From Anadara kagoshimensis (Eukaryota; Mollusca; Bivalvia; Arcoida; Arcidae), in assembly GCA_021292105.1 (NCBI GenBank), contig CM037862.1, positions 27,998,798 through 28,062,797 of the forward strand: a stretch of DNA of 64,000 bases, read 5' to 3'. The position numbers were made by a program, and so were the translations under genes. Of this stretch, positions 21,136 to 33,309 are shown piece after piece. The notes under the pieces are model-generated. The model was not told the origin of the DNA. It did not search any database and worked only from the letters and a program-made list of their open reading frames with translations. Each line of letters starts with the position of its first letter. Position 1 is the stretch's first letter.

Positions 21136-22470
21136 TGATTTAATCTCCGCGTCTTGATGCTTTCGCGAATTTACGCGATAATAAACAAACGAGAAACGTT
21201 CCTGTTTACAGTATTTCCGGAATCGCGTAGTTCCGGTCCAATTTTTTCTGGTCTTTATCCAATGGAAGTAGTGGTTCAGCACGAACATACACGTGGTATC
21301 ACGCGGTATGCTGTTGATTCCTGTTAAAGCGTGGTAAACTTCTGAATTAACGAGAGAACAAAATTTCAACGTTTTTATTGTATTTGATTCTTCAATACAT
21401 TTGTAATAACACAAAGGTGTATCATGGAATTTTCAATGTATTTTACTTCACTTTATTCTTGAATATATTTGCAATTACACCAAGGTTTACCTCGGGAATT
21501 TCAATATGTTAACAAAAGTGCATGTTTATTGAAATTCCACAGCGAAATGTTATTGATGCTTGTACATAACATCTGTTATGCATGTACATTTCGATCATCA
21601 AAAATCAAGGTTATTGGAAAACTAATAATTTTAATTTCATCACGCTCCATCTGTTACGATACGTTTTTAATTGCGGTGTTTATCAATATAAGCGTGAAAA
21701 ATGTCCTGAGTCCAATAAATTTATGTCTGGCGTTTTAACCCCAGAGTACACACAACCCGGCCTAATAGTATACGTAACATGTAATAGGCGCAATGGTAAA
21801 GATTTAATCAAAAAGTGCATTTTCGGCTCTGTTGGAATATTACTTTTTAAAAGTACAAGACGTGTGTGAAATTAAACCATGTATACATTTATGGTAAATC
21901 TCATAAAGTGTGAAGCGATTAATAATAATAAATCTCAAAATGTGCACTTTTCATGTGTTTGAACCTTTACACAATATATATATATATATATATATACGTT
22001 CTATATTTATACATATGCTATATACCATTACCATAAATGACAATATTAGTATACAATTTTTGATATTTTAATGATAAAAATTAATTAAAAAAAGGCTTAG
22101 AATGAATGACTTTTATATTTGAAAATAGGTTTCATGAAAGAGAAATTATTCTTGCCTGTCTAGAGTACATTGACATTTGAAGTTCATAATTAAGCCAATT
22201 GCTTTGAATGAACGTTTTAAATAACCAATTCGTGTCCTTTTTGTTTGAAAGCAAACACTAAGAATACAGTATACGAGAGACTCCTACACGTATGTAATCA
22301 TACCCTAACATTACATGTTTAAACTACATCATTCAATCACGCTTTGCTTAAGCACTGAACTATTATGTAAATGTCAAATTTGCATTGAGCAAATTAGAAA
22401 ATCGTCAAAGAGTCGTTGGGTTTCTTCGATAAGTTATGCAGTATGTGTAAAGCACAAACATATTAGGTAA
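21136..22470. other. Non-coding stretch with an AT dinucleotide tract
   Basis: It contains (AT)n at 21976-21998 and a weak two-copy segment near 21360-21510 (ttgtaattacacaaaggt and ttgcaattacaccaaggt). Overlapping 89- and 95-codon frames at 21469-21869 have no recognised motif. Confidence 0.4.
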
Positions 22471-22728
22471 ATGTCATGTTATATTTAGCAATTCAGAAAA
22501 TCGTTTTGGAATCGTGTCTGTTTGTTTTGTTTTTAGTATGCCTTGTGTTTAAGGATTTGTTTTATATGCACACTTATTGGGGACAAGGTATTGAACATAG
22601 TTTCAATGCCATAAAAAATCTTTTATCTGCAGTTGGCATTTATTGGCGACCGTCATTTCACATGTCAGATAAACCATTCAATTCGTGTAGAATATACATA
22701 ACATTCCGCACTGGTACCAATGGGCTTT

Positions 22729-22757
22729 GTTACGCCACAACCGCTATGTGGCGTAAC
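22729..22757. repeat. Perfect 11-bp stem-loop
   Basis: GTTACGCCACA and TGTGGCGTAAC pair around a 7-nt loop. It is an isolated GC-richer hairpin in AT-rich sequence. It sits inside a 105-codon frame (22476-22793) that I do not recognise as a gene. Confidence 0.85.
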
Positions 22758-22794
22758 AGGGCTTCCGTAGTATTCGTTATGAAATACATGTAAA

Positions 22795-24000
22795 TTGTCC
22801 TGGAGTCTTTGACGGTATGGCATTTTTTATTTCTAAATGAGATGTCAAGCGCTGTACTTGAATGTATATTTCAATAACAACATATTATCATGCTTCGAGC
22901 ACAGAATCTTTTTCTCTCTCTCACTTATTTAGTTATATTTAGATTAACAAAGATTGCGGCGTTTGTTAGAGCAGAAATATGCAAAAAGCATTAACAATAA
23001 GATAAGAATACTAGTACATTATGTCTTTTGTTTTAGTTTTTTTCGGTTATTGGAATTACGAAGATAAAATGTGTCGAAGCAAAAAAGATGTATTAAGCTT
23101 TGACAATAGAATGCAAAAATGATTTGGTCTTCTCTTGGTCATTGGATTTACAAACATTTGGTTTGCCAGAACAGATAAGAATAAGAGAAAGCATTATGTC
23201 TTTTTTTAGTCTTTTCGTGATGATAAGATAAACGGAGATAAAGGTTGTCAGAGCTTTACAATATAATGCATAATGATAAAAATATCAACATTCAGTCTCG
23301 TCCTGACGTCGTCTGCTCCAAACAATTTTCTGGAGTCTTTGTCAGTATGTATTGTATTTCAAATAATTTGTCAGGCGCTATATTCGAAAATATTTTTCAA
23401 TAATTTCAAAATATCAATATTATGCTCATGCTTCGAGAACTGAAACATGATTTTTTTTTGTCTTTTTTGTGGTATTGGATTAGGAACTTAGAGTTTGTCA
23501 GAGCAAAAATATGCATTTGCAAAATACATTTTTAAAAATCTTTTTCTTGATGATAAGATGAACGAAGATAAAAGTTGTCAGAGCATTAAAAAGGAATCTT
23601 AACAAATAAGATATAATGCATAATGATAAATATATCAACATTCTGTCTCGTCTTCATGTCGTCTGCTCCAAAACATTCTCTGGAGTCTTTGTCGGTATGT
23701 TTTTGTTTTGAATAAATTGTCCGGTGCTGTATTTGAAAATATTTTTCAATAATTTTAAAATATCATATGACATCGCTTCGAGCAAAGAAACATGTTTTAG
23801 TCTTTTTGTGGTTATTGGATTAGGAACATAGAGTTTTTCAGATCAAAAATATGCATTTGCAAAATACATTTTTTAAATCTTTTTCTTGATGATTAGATGA
23901 ACGAAGATAAAAGTTGTCAGACCATTAATAGAAATAAGATAAAATGCATAATGATAAATATATCAACATCCAGACTCGTCTGCTCCAAACCGCTTTCATG
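22795..24000. repeat. Degenerate tandem repeat of about 350 bp
   Basis: The anchor tggagtctttgtcggtatg, or a close variant, occurs near 22802, 23332 and 23682. The last two are 350 bp apart; the first interval is about 530 bp. Each unit also contains gcgctgtatttgaaaatatt, a cttcgagca segment, a ttttagtctttttgtgg segment and agatgaacgaagataaaagt, followed by a final gtcgtctgctccaaa segment. No gene is present. Confidence 0.8.
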
Positions 24001-24268
24001 ATCGATATTGTGCATCTTAAAAATCAATATTTGTGACATTAGAACAAAAATTTCTTATAAACAAAACAGATTACTATCAATATTTCATATGCTGTTAAAT
24101 CTACACCGTGTGATTTTGTATCAATAATAAAGGTCGAAATATTTGATTTATCAACGCCATACACATACATCCATTATTGATAAAATAATGACTGTTCAAA
24201 TTCTTTACATGGCATTTCATTATACATAATGGATGTAAAACTATTTCTTTTATATCTTCAATCACCGA

Positions 24269-24680
24269 CTTAATAGCCAACTTGTTATTCAGAGATTAAG
24301 TGCTCAAAGTGCAAATCTCTGTAAACGGTTTGGTCAGATTTCATCTTTATAAAGAAAATCGGGAAATTTTCGTGTTCACTTATTTTTGCGTAAATTCGAA
24401 ACAGTTAGCCAACTTGTTGTTCAGAAATTTAATACTCAAATTAAAGTGCAATAATTATGTATATAATCAGTTTGGTCAGATTTTGTTATAAATAAATCGG
24501 GAATTTTTTTGCGTTTGGTTATTTTCGTGTGAATTCTGGAGAGTTACAAGGATTTAGTGCTCAAAGTGCAATGCTTCATAATTTTACATAATCGGTTTGC
24601 TTTAAGTTCGTCCATATTAAATAAATCTAGACTAAAACTTGGAATATTTTCGCGTTTGATTGTTTTCGGCCCTCGCAAAA
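24269..24680. repeat. Degenerate tandem repeat of about 140 bp, three copies
   Basis: Each unit has a tttagtgctcaaagtgcaa phrase, an ataatcggtttggtcagatt phrase, and an ataaatcgggaatttt phrase followed by cgtttg-ttattttcg. The starts are near 24269, 24408 and 24548. Confidence 0.75.
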
Positions 24681-25785
24681 TTTGATTAGTTTAGAGATCT
24701 AGCTATGTCATATTTAATCTATATATCGGAGTTTTTTTCGAATGCTTTTGCGAATATTTTGATATAATTTACTTGCATTTACACATACAGTATCATCATC
24801 TCACTACGCGAAAAAAAGAGTTCGCGAAAATCTTTTAATTTTTCCAGAGGCACGCCGACAACATATTCAAGATTTTTTATCGACCATTGCTTCATTGCAA
24901 AAATAATTAAAGAAGATGCTAAGCTGAAGCAAGAAGAAGAAAATAATGATTAAAAAACAACATGTAGCTAAACAAGCATAATTTGGCAATACTCCATGTA
25001 ACCAAGAGCACAAAGGCAAGAAAAAACCAAATTGTTCTCCGATTGTACAACTCCAAACTGGTATCACGGCGGTAATATGGTGTCCAGTAGTGTGGTTAAA
25101 AACAATTAAAATGTTCCTAACCAGTCCACTCATTCTATCAACACTTATTCTTACATGCAAAGTAGCCTTATTTGCAAAAAAAAAAAAAATAAAAATAAAA
25201 TAAAATTGATTTTTGACATTAATTACTATTTCAGGTGTTTGTATGAGCAACAGCAATGTCTCATCAGCAAGTCATATCTTTGCTATAACGTCCTTAAACA
25301 AGCACATGCACAAGTCTTGGAATTTGCTCTACTTATGCAAAACAAATAAAATGCATGTAAATGTATTACGTTTGATGTTTATTGTACCCCGAAGACGACA
25401 AAAATGATTTGTTAGAATTCATAAAATTTGGTAGTCGGCCGAAACCCCCCAAAAATGTAAAGCAAATGATGCAATAACGCGTAGTAAAAAAAATCAAAAA
25501 TGCAGATTTCTTTGCACAATGATGAAGTCTGATTTTTTATAGCCAACAAAGTTGCATAAGTACCTAAGTACAAGAGTACCGAAGTTCTGATGTGTGGGGG
25601 TTCGACAGACATGTAGGTTTGGCAGACGACCAACAGCAAACAGTGTATATCGGATATGTTACATCAATCTGTAGGGTAGGTATTTTTCGTAATTCTTTTG
25701 CCGGTGATAAGAAGTGTAAAACAATCAGACTTGATAGAAATTAAAATTTGCTAAATCTATTCGTACTTTTCATTCCAGACGTTAC
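24681..25785. other. Non-coding stretch
   Basis: The 129-codon minus-strand frame at 24867-25256 is F/L/I-rich around an A13 run and has no recognisable domain. The other short frames here are equally unsupported. Confidence 0.4.
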
Positions 25786-25789
25786 ATTA

Positions 25790-25983
25790 CAGACCTGTCA
25801 AAAGTTTAACCCTGAAATGAAGTCAAAGCTCGGCTGCCAAGTGTCTCAGTTGTAAATAATCTGTGACAGAAAAACTGTCAAGAGAAAGAGAACAGCTGCC
25901 GTAAAGCTGACGAGATACAGCCAAGCAGGGCTGTCGTTTCGGCACTAATTCGTAAGCATAGTGCTAAATTTTCGACAGGCCTG
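25790..25983. mobile_element. Family B short inverted-repeat element, copy 5
   Basis: 194 bp, CAGACCTGTCAAAAGTTTAA to ATTTTCGACAGGCCTG, with TA at 25788-25789 and 25984-25985. The TA is embedded in longer mirrored flanks (tgtaa outside the right end, tta outside the left). Confidence 0.88.
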
Positions 25984-26027
25984 TACTGTAATCTGGGACA
26001 AGGCCACACATCGTCAGGATACATCGT

Positions 26028-26540
26028 TTGTTACAACATAACAAGTACGGAGAGAGAATAAGTCGATGGTATAACGCTGCAAGACGTATATTGATCAATT
26101 ATTTCTCTCTTTTCTTCACTATCACATCTATATTTTGCAGCAGTCTTCAAATGTCGGACAATATCGATAAAATGTCAAAAAGTGCCTTAATCACATTCCG
26201 AATGTCGGAATTATGTCCATTTCAAAGTCTAGACGAATAATAAGTAATTTGTGTTACATCGTTCAGTTCGCCACTATCATCACATGAATTGCCATCCTTT
26301 AACGGATTTACGATTTCTTCTCTAGGGCGGTACAAATATGTCGGCTGCTGTTATTTGCAAAACAACGTGTTTATCTGAAATATAAAAGCTATTATTGTTA
26401 AAAGCATTATCTACCAAGGTCGTGTACTGCATTTTTTGCAAAGAATTACGTTTTGTCTTTATAGAATAGACTATTTGCCAGTTCCATTAAAGTAGGATTG
26501 AGTGCGCCCAAGTCAACATTCTTTCACCTATATAGAGACG
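26028..26540. other. Non-coding stretch
   Basis: The 70-codon frame at 26028-26240 is not recognised. Confidence 0.4.
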
Positions 26541-26544
26541 GTAA

Positions 26545-26665
26545 ATTCATGGATGGTGGGGGAAACCGGAATATCCGGAGAAAACTACCTACTTCGGCAA
26601 ACGAACTCACAACCTTTCACATACTAAGAAAATAGGCGACGAGAGGGCATTGTGATCGATCCCTA
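26545..26665 (-). repeat. Family H SINE fragment
   Basis: The plus strand reads gtgggggaaaccggaatatc, cggagaaaactacctacttc and ggcaaacgaactcacaacct. It matches the 29690-29905 copy, with a diverged gatcgatccctaagca head region. Confidence 0.65.
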
Positions 26666-26944
26666 AGCAGGTGATTTCCGGCTCTGTTAAGAGTTGCGCT
26701 TGTATTTTATACAATAACAACCGACAACAAAAGTACTTCCAACGTAAAAGAGTTCCGTCGAGCAAACGTCCCTTGAAAACTAGACTACCCCTGGCGGCAC
26801 AAGATAAAACTAATTTTATTGACAACCAGCTATATCGGATTTTTTTTCATTTTGCCGCTTACGAAAAAGAAAATGTTCTTGGTTAAATATATTACGAAAA
26901 GATTAAATGGCACATTAAATGTTTAACCGAACATTGTTCAGTTA

Positions 26945-27110
26945 AAAAAAACCATACCTGTACGTGTCCAAATCACAATCTCCAAAGCAATTAAAGTAAA
27001 AACTCTGAAAACAAAAAAATGTTAAACACGTGAGCGTCCACCAGGTAAGTGAGACCGGGTGGTCTGGAATGGTAATCGATACCTATTAGCTAGTCACACC
27101 CGTCATGTCG
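26945..27110 (+). repeat. Family A interspersed repeat
   Basis: Landmarks in order: accatacctgtacgtgtcca, aatcacaatctcc, aagtaaaaactctgaaaac, gttaaacacgtgagcgtcca, ccaggtaagtgagaccgggt and attagctagtcacacccgtc. Confidence 0.8.
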
Positions 27111-29395
27111 GAGCATATTTTGATATTATTTGGGAAAATCTTTGAAATATAACTATGAATCTATTGGATTAAACATTTTGAAGTTTATTTTTAGACTTAT
27201 TTCATTAAATTTTCTTCAACAACACCCCGGGGATTCTTCATACCATGCAATGACTTGCTATGGTTTATTTTTGGAATGTGTTGTATTCATCTCCATTGAC
27301 AACCAACCCTCTCCTGGCAATGCTGCACATGACAACTAAATGAGTATGATATTAAATCGTGATTGGTACTGGTATTTGGTAGTGAAATTACATTTCACTT
27401 GGGCATTTAAACATCACGTTTTCCCACCTATTTTTGTTCAGAAAACGGATTGATGAGATACCTCTCCTGGGTATTTTGGCAAATGTTAGTCGTGATGTCG
27501 TTGTTGTTGGCATATACTACTAGTTCAACTACTACTAAGTACTACTAAGTACTACTACTACTTCTGCCAGTACTGCTTATAATGACGCTATTTGTTCAGT
27601 ACAATGACAATTGTTTCTGCTCTGACCATAAAAATTGTCTAAAGAAGAAAAAAAAAACAATTGGGATCTGTTTTACATAGAAACAATAAAAACGGGTTGA
27701 CCCAATAAAATATGTTTGGTTTAAAATATAACACCAAAACATTTGTGTAGACATATTCATTAAAAACAATGCAAATGGATATTGAAAATTTTCATTTTGG
27801 TAATACGTGGAAACTTATTTCCAACGTGGACCTAATTTTTCTACGGTCACGTATCTTTTTCTATTCAAGATGTTGGGTAGGTTCTTGGTAATACACTATT
27901 CGGAATAGGACCTAAGAATCATTTAGTAAAACGCAAACATTATAGTTGCTCGTATTCAGCAATGTCTTAATGAGTGACCCATATACAAATGACATCTGTC
28001 TCATCCCTGCTATTAACGCGACCTTCAGAACCATAAAACATTTAACAAAAAAATCGTTATTTATTAATAATATATTAGAAATGTCATGTCAGTTCAATAT
28101 AACAATATGCATAAAAAACCTTTGTAAGATATGGCCGATTTTTTTCCGCAGGGCTCCAGCCCATTATACGCCACTTAAGACATAAAGCGACATCCCGATA
28201 AAGAATCCATTAACCAAAGCATTCAGTCGGATATTGTTGTAAGGGTTCATCGTTTGTAGTTTATGGGTTAAAATTTGTAACGTAAAGTACACCATCATTG
28301 ACAGATAATTCTGCCTTTTAACTCAAGTATTTCATCATATGTTTTACTATTTACATAAGTCGCTGTCCGATTTTCTGCCTTATTGAAACTCGATTAAGTG
28401 ATTCGTCTCACGGATTAAACCTTGCGAAATTGCATGTAATGGATTGAGAGTTTGTGCTAGTGACCGAGATATGATTTATGTAGGAGTTGAATAATGTAGA
28501 ATGTTAAAGTAAATGGAAGCCAGTTGTGGCTAAACGCGTTTTGGCATTAGTCAATACAACCAAGAACATGAGAAAACAAGAGGCAAAACAAGCATGAAAA
28601 AAATGATATATAGATTATAAAACTCCTGACTTTAAATGGGCACTGGACTTAGTGACAAAAAAGTGTCCAGTGGTTTAAACTTGTATTAGAGAGTATCGGA
28701 CAGGCATCTCGCGTATCTTAAAAAGGGTACATTTAAAGAACAAACAACCTGTTGCGTACGCGTTATGCATAAACATAATTTTATTCATTTATTTATTGTG
28801 TAGATTTATTTTAAAAACCAATAATTACGGCAATAAAATACCTTAGGGTTATCGATGGTCATGTGGCCTATAACGAGCTCTCACAGCTGGTTCGAATGAA
28901 GCACGGGCAGATCCTAGTTTGAGAAAGCTTGTCATTTTCCATGGTTGTTCCCGGCTATTCAGGTTACCTCTATCATTTTAGTACTGATGGTTTCGATTCC
29001 TCACACACCCTAATGTGATCTTACTTTTGAACCAATGGGTTATTATATGTAACACAATGTACAGAGTTAAATATCTTATTGTAATTCTTTAACTGAGAAT
29101 TTCTTCATTATTTAAATGTCTTACGTAAATCATTAATTTTCTTTTAATCATGTCACGTTTGAACTTAAGCATGTGCGTGATGAATGAATCAAAAAATAAA
29201 TTTAACTTCTTTACAAATACGCAACACGAATATCTCGGGTAAAGAGTATTTCGTAATTAGGATGTCCCGGGCAAATTGTGGGACGATGCTATGTAAACAT
29301 ATATCGATATGTATAAAGTATTTTACCCATTGATCTATATTTTATCTGCAATGACAATAATCGTCATAAATAAGTGATTATATATTTTTGAATAT
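27111..29395. other. Long non-coding stretch
   Basis: No gene, RNA or shared repeat is recognised across about 2.3 kb, apart from an imperfect ACT-rich tract at 27519-27560. Frames of 69 and 79 codons (27130-27339, 27946-28185) have no motif. A B-box-like ctggttcgaatgaagc at 28889 has no matching A box. Confidence 0.45.
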
Positions 29396-29396
29396 A

Positions 29397-29577
29397 CAGT
29401 CGAACCTGTCTTAATGGCCACCTCTATATAAGGCCCACCTGCTTTTAAAACCCAGTAAATTGTATTTTCCCCCAGTTGCTTTTTATTCATGTTATTAGAA
29501 CCTGTATATCATAACCACCTGTCAATGGAAGGCATTTACGGGTTCCATTAATTGGCCTTTATAGACAAGTTGGACAG
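29397..29577. mobile_element. Family C (CAGTC-end) MITE
   Basis: 181 bp. The left end CAGTCGAACCTGTCTTAATG, then gccacct, pairs with the right arm ggcctttatagacaagttgg, then acag. TA flanks both ends (29395-29396, 29578-29579). The CAGT terminus and TA target fit non-autonomous Tc1/mariner elements. Family D begins immediately after the right TA. Confidence 0.85.
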
Positions 29578-29579
29578 TA

Positions 29580-29650
29580 CAGTATCACCTCGGTTCATCG
29601 TCAACACTTGTTTGGTCAAAGTTTAGCATAATAAAGGGGTTTTGCGGGTG
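29580..29650 (-). mobile_element. Family D short element, partial inverted copy
   Basis: cagtatcacctcggttcatc, then gtcaacacttgtttggtcaa and taataaaggggttttgcg, is the reverse complement of the right part of the element at 13517-13711. It abuts the family C copy, with one TA between them. Confidence 0.7.
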
Positions 29651-29689
29651 AGACTTTTAAGGAGTGGAGTAGATAAATGAGCTTTTTAG

Positions 29690-29905
29690 GCAGTCAAGAA
29701 TGTTTCACTTTTGTCATGACGGATCAGTTTAAAGTTGTTGGTTGAAACTGGAGTACCCGGAGAAAACCACTGACCTACGACAAGCTAACCGCCAACCTTA
29801 ATCGCACTAGGATATTTTCAGAGTGGAATTCGAATCTAAGCGGCGAGAGACGCTGTTGTCTATAGGCGCGCACTTTATATCATCCAGCCACCGAACCACC
29901 CTCCC
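29690..29905 (-). mobile_element. Family H tRNA-like SINE
   Basis: On the minus strand a tRNA-like head (ggtggttcggtggctggatg as a possible A-box region, agattcgaattcc as B box) is followed by the body phrase ggtcagtggttttctccggg, then tactcc, and a tail around gtgaaacattcttgactg. This is the most complete of four copies. The tRNA assignment is moderate because the A box is weak. Confidence 0.65.
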
Positions 29906-30800
29906 CGATTTGGTGACGTCACGATAGTACGGTAGCAATTAGTGAGGTAACAGTTATCGGTGGCATTATAACGATGTTTTACTGTACAAGTATAGAATTA
30001 TGTCATTGAGTTTTAATGTCATGTATTTGTGTCTTTAAGGAAATTAACTTTTTACATAAATTGAATATTATGAATTATTTATAAAATCACATATGTGGCA
30101 CAGACGTGTCAAGGGCATGCATAAATATATTTTAAAAAATCTCTTTTTTATGAATTTTGATTGTTTTTGTAATGCCATTTAAGTAATTTTTATGTTTATT
30201 TGATGCAAATATGGATGCATGTAAAAATGCAATACTTAATGTTGAAGATGCATAATTTTATGTTTTCTCGAAAGAAAGCAATATAACCTGTCATTGTTGT
30301 GTGTCACTCTTTGCATGCTAGTTGGACAAGTGTTTTAGCCATTTGGGTATAGAGTATGTAGGATGCGATATAAGTAATAAATCCATGTAAATACAGAACA
30401 GCCAAGAACATTTAAAAAGAACAGACGAATTCAGAACTCAGAAACAAGACAAAGGATAACATATGATTGACATGCATTGGTGTGCGTCAGGTGCCTCATT
30501 AGCCATTTTGGTCTTGGTGTCAATAGCTATAGTTCGTGTATTTTCATGCGAAACTATGATACAATAATAAAATACCGTAATAGCAGAAGTAGAAGTAATA
30601 GTTGTAAATTAGAGTCTCTTATATTGAAATTATCAAAATATTTATTTCATGCATTTGAATTAAGACAAAATTACATTCAACAGTTTAATTAAGTATAACA
30701 CACTGTACCTAATATGTATTTGGGAATAATTGTATTCTGTCGCTATCTTTATTCTATATATATATTTGTAATATTGCTACAAGTTGTTAATACTTTATGC
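29906..30800. other. Non-coding stretch
   Basis: The 71-codon frame at 30477-30692 is not recognised. Nothing else is seen. Confidence 0.45.
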
Positions 30801-30804
30801 AAAT

Positions 30805-31125
30805 ACACTATTATTATTAGTTGTTGTCGTTGATTTTGTATCTGTTGTAAGAGTTCTAATAGTTGTTACTGTTGTTTTGTTGTCGTCGTTGTTGTTGTTG
30901 GTGGTGTAATAGCATTGATAGTTGTTGTTTTTGTTTTATTCGTTGTTTGATGTCGTCGTCGTCGTCGTCGTTGGTGGTGGTGTTGTAGAAGTAGTAGTAT
31001 TAGTTGTTGTTGGTTTTGTTCTCGCCGTTGCTGTTTGTCGTCGTGGGGAGGAACCCGTCGCCGTCGCCGTCGTCGTCGTAGAAGTAGTAGTTGTTGTTGC
31101 TGTTGTTGTTGTAATAAAGTTGTTG
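30805..31125. repeat. Compound GTT/GTC/GTA trinucleotide tract
   Basis: About 320 bp of imperfect GTT, GTC, GTG and GTA triplets, with GTC-rich blocks near 30950-30970 and 31058-31080. It produces long poly-Val/Gly and poly-Thr/Arg/Gln frames on both strands, none of them genes. Confidence 0.92.
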
Positions 31126-31129
31126 TAGC

Positions 31130-31835
31130 CATAGTACATTGTAAGCTTTATATCGCCAAACAGCTTACAACCACTACAACAGTTTAAATATAGAAATGCG
31201 AAATACGAGAGAATCAATTGGACGCAAACATGAAATATTATAGTCCAACATTGGAATATCGTTTGACCACAATTCCCTTATGACATTTCGAATGGTAACC
31301 ACAAATTACTATCCTTTTTAAGACGAAACCATGATCAGAATGCCCTTATAGAGTCATGTCAATTAATAAAATACTAATATTACTTGAAAAGAGAAAATAT
31401 AACCCTATAACCTTTTATTTTGTATTGTGAACCATTTCGATTACATTTCCTGGAATATTTCATGGAAAAGTAATTTTCTCTTATTCAACAGACAATTCAT
31501 CTCGGGTTACTTAATAAAACACAATTACTTTCCCCCACAATATTTAAAACTACAGAAATTAATATTGATCGGGCAAAAAATAGGATTTTTAACCGTTATA
31601 AATAGCTTTATATCTCGATAAACCCACGCTATACCGAAGGATTATCATAGTTAAAAATTCCACACGGAATATTGAAACTTTAGTGACTGTTTAATTCCTT
31701 TGTAAGTGAGCAGCGTTGTCATTTTATGTCGATTTTCTCTAAAATTAATTATTCATTCTGGAATTTCTTGTCATTTTCACCCAAATTAGATATGCTGTCT
31801 GGAAATGTGATTACCCAAGGAATTCATTTATCAAA
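31130..31835. other. Non-coding stretch
   Basis: Nothing recognised; the 64-codon frame at 31427-31621 is unsupported. Confidence 0.45.
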
Positions 31836-31837
31836 GT

Positions 31838-31949
31838 GTCATATACCATTTTTTGAATTTAATCATAAAATACATTCAAAAAATGGTATATGACAATATA
31901 CCATTTTTTGAATGTATTTTATGATTAAATTAAAAAAATGGTATATGAC
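31838..31949. repeat. Double nested palindrome (two inverted 57-bp mini-elements)
   Basis: Unit 1 (31838-31894) has 20-bp inverted ends, GTCATATACCATTTTTTGAA and its complement, around a short core. It is followed directly by its own near-perfect reverse complement, ending at 31949. The block can fold as one long hairpin or two short ones. A single decayed unit of the same type is at 37762-37819. Confidence 0.9.
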
Positions 31950-32160
31950 AAAAGTATTGTGACATTTAGAGAAGGAAAAAGAAAATGTCAAAATTATTAA
32001 TGGTGGTTATCAAATCGTACTTTTATGTACTATTACGTTGTAGAATTGCCTTACAAGGTCATTTTCATCACTTATAAATAGTAACAGTGTAATGGTATAT
32101 TTTTCTGCAACCTTCAGAAAACCTTCTGAAACTGCATTTTTTTTTAATTTCTGATAAGTT
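31950..32160. other. Non-coding stretch
   Basis: Nothing recognised. Confidence 0.4.
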
Positions 32161-32163
32161 AAT

Positions 32164-32330
32164 CACAAACATACCGATCCATGTTCAAATCACAACCCCC
32201 AAAACAAAGTAAAAACTTTGAAAACAGACATACGTAAACTATCACAAGGAAAGTGAGGCTGCGTGCTCTGGAAGGGTATGCACCTCCTGTCCAGCTAGCT
32301 AGCTACATCCGAACGGTAGCGTCACTTGAA
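32164..32330 (+). repeat. Family A interspersed repeat
   Basis: Landmarks: aaacataccgatccatgttc, aaatcacaacccccaaaa, aagtaaaaactttgaaaaca, aaagtgaggctgcgtgctct, ggaagggtatgcacctcctg and agctagctagctacatccg. The extra agct is a small expansion at the same spot that was amplified at 7834. Confidence 0.85.
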
Positions 32331-32474
32331 TACGCGTAATTATACTTTGACATGAGTATGTATTGTTGCCAATGCTAACAGAATTAAAATTTACATTTAC
32401 GAATTTGGGAAAATTGTTTCATTACTGGAGTGTTTTGAAATAAATAATCTTGAATATACGAAAAGAGATCCTTT

Positions 32475-32720
32475 CTTTTGCTAAAAAATCCGGTTATTTC
32501 AGAATTGCTGGATAGCTTCATTATAAAGCAAGTCTCTTAAAACATTATCATTCAGAAGTACTCTAAGAGAGCATACCATCAGCTGTATTTGTGGTGTTTG
32601 CTGAAAAATCCGGTCATTTTAGAATTGCTGGATAGCATTATAAAACAAGTCGTCTCGTAAAACATTATCATTTAGAAGTACTCTTAGAGAGCATACCATC
32701 AGCTGCACTTGTCGTGTTTA
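32475..32720. repeat. 120-bp tandem duplication
   Basis: Two copies start at about 32481 and 32601, each with aaatccggt, attgctggatagc, aaaacattatcatt and gagcataccatcagctg. They are highly similar, with a few substitutions and small indels. Confidence 0.88.
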
Positions 32721-33095
32721 TCAGAGATAAATTCTAAGTTTAATTAGCTGTTAAACTCACACATGTCAAAAGATTGCATCTCAATTGAAATACGTTCATG
32801 ATTAAAATACTATTTACATATCATTTCAAAGACAGAAACGCTTCAATTAATGCAGTCCGCGTATCGAGTTCCAGCGTTTGGGAATTCTGAGTTGTGTCCA
32901 GTCCGGTGAAGTGTCAGCAAGCTCAGCGGGGGTGATATAAACACAAAGATGGAACTGTATGTCCGACTTTGTCAAGTAATTATTAATAAAATTGTTTGAT
33001 TACTTAAGTAAATATGATAGATGAGAGTCGAGAGCATAAACAGATGTGACGGAACTTAGTAGAACAATTTTCAATGATGTCAAAAGCTTGAAGAT
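32721..33095. other. Non-coding stretch
   Basis: Nothing recognised. Confidence 0.4.
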
Positions 33096-33101
33096 ATAGT
33101 A

Positions 33102-33306
33102 CAGACCTGTCGAAATCTTATCTTGAGCCCTCGAAAATGAAATGCAATCTCAGGTGCCGAGCGGGCGAAATATGGACAGCAAGTGACCGAAAAGCTGCTG
33201 AAATATAGAACGCAGTTGTTGAGATATAGCTAACGAGGGACCAAGGTAAGCAGCCGATTCCGCACTAATTCGTTAATAGGTTAGCCTTTAACTTTTGACA
33301 GGTCTG
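33102..33306. mobile_element. Family B short inverted-repeat element, copy 6
   Basis: 205 bp, CAGACCTGTCGAAATCTTAT to TAACTTTTGACAGGTCTG, with TA at 33100-33101 and 33307-33308. The flanks are mirrored further out (tatagta on the left, tactata on the right), so either the terminal repeat is longer than 24 bp or the target was a palindrome. Confidence 0.88.
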
Positions 33307-33309
33307 TAC

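Noticed and set aside
21058-21414. 118-codon minus-strand frame as a gene
   Set aside because: It includes a family A repeat and has no recognisable motif.
22476-22793. 105-codon frame as a gene
   Set aside because: Contains the stem-loop at 22729 and runs up to the tandem repeat; no recognisable domain.
24867-25256. 129-codon minus-strand frame as a membrane protein
   Set aside because: Hydrophobicity comes largely from a poly-A/T run; no motif or coding-like composition.
28860-28930. tRNA-like sequence (ctggttcgaatgaagc)
   Set aside because: No matching A box or stems; single short resemblance.
30805-31132. Long frames encoding poly-Thr, poly-Val/Gly or Arg/Gln-rich proteins
   Set aside because: They are translations of a compound trinucleotide tract on both strands.
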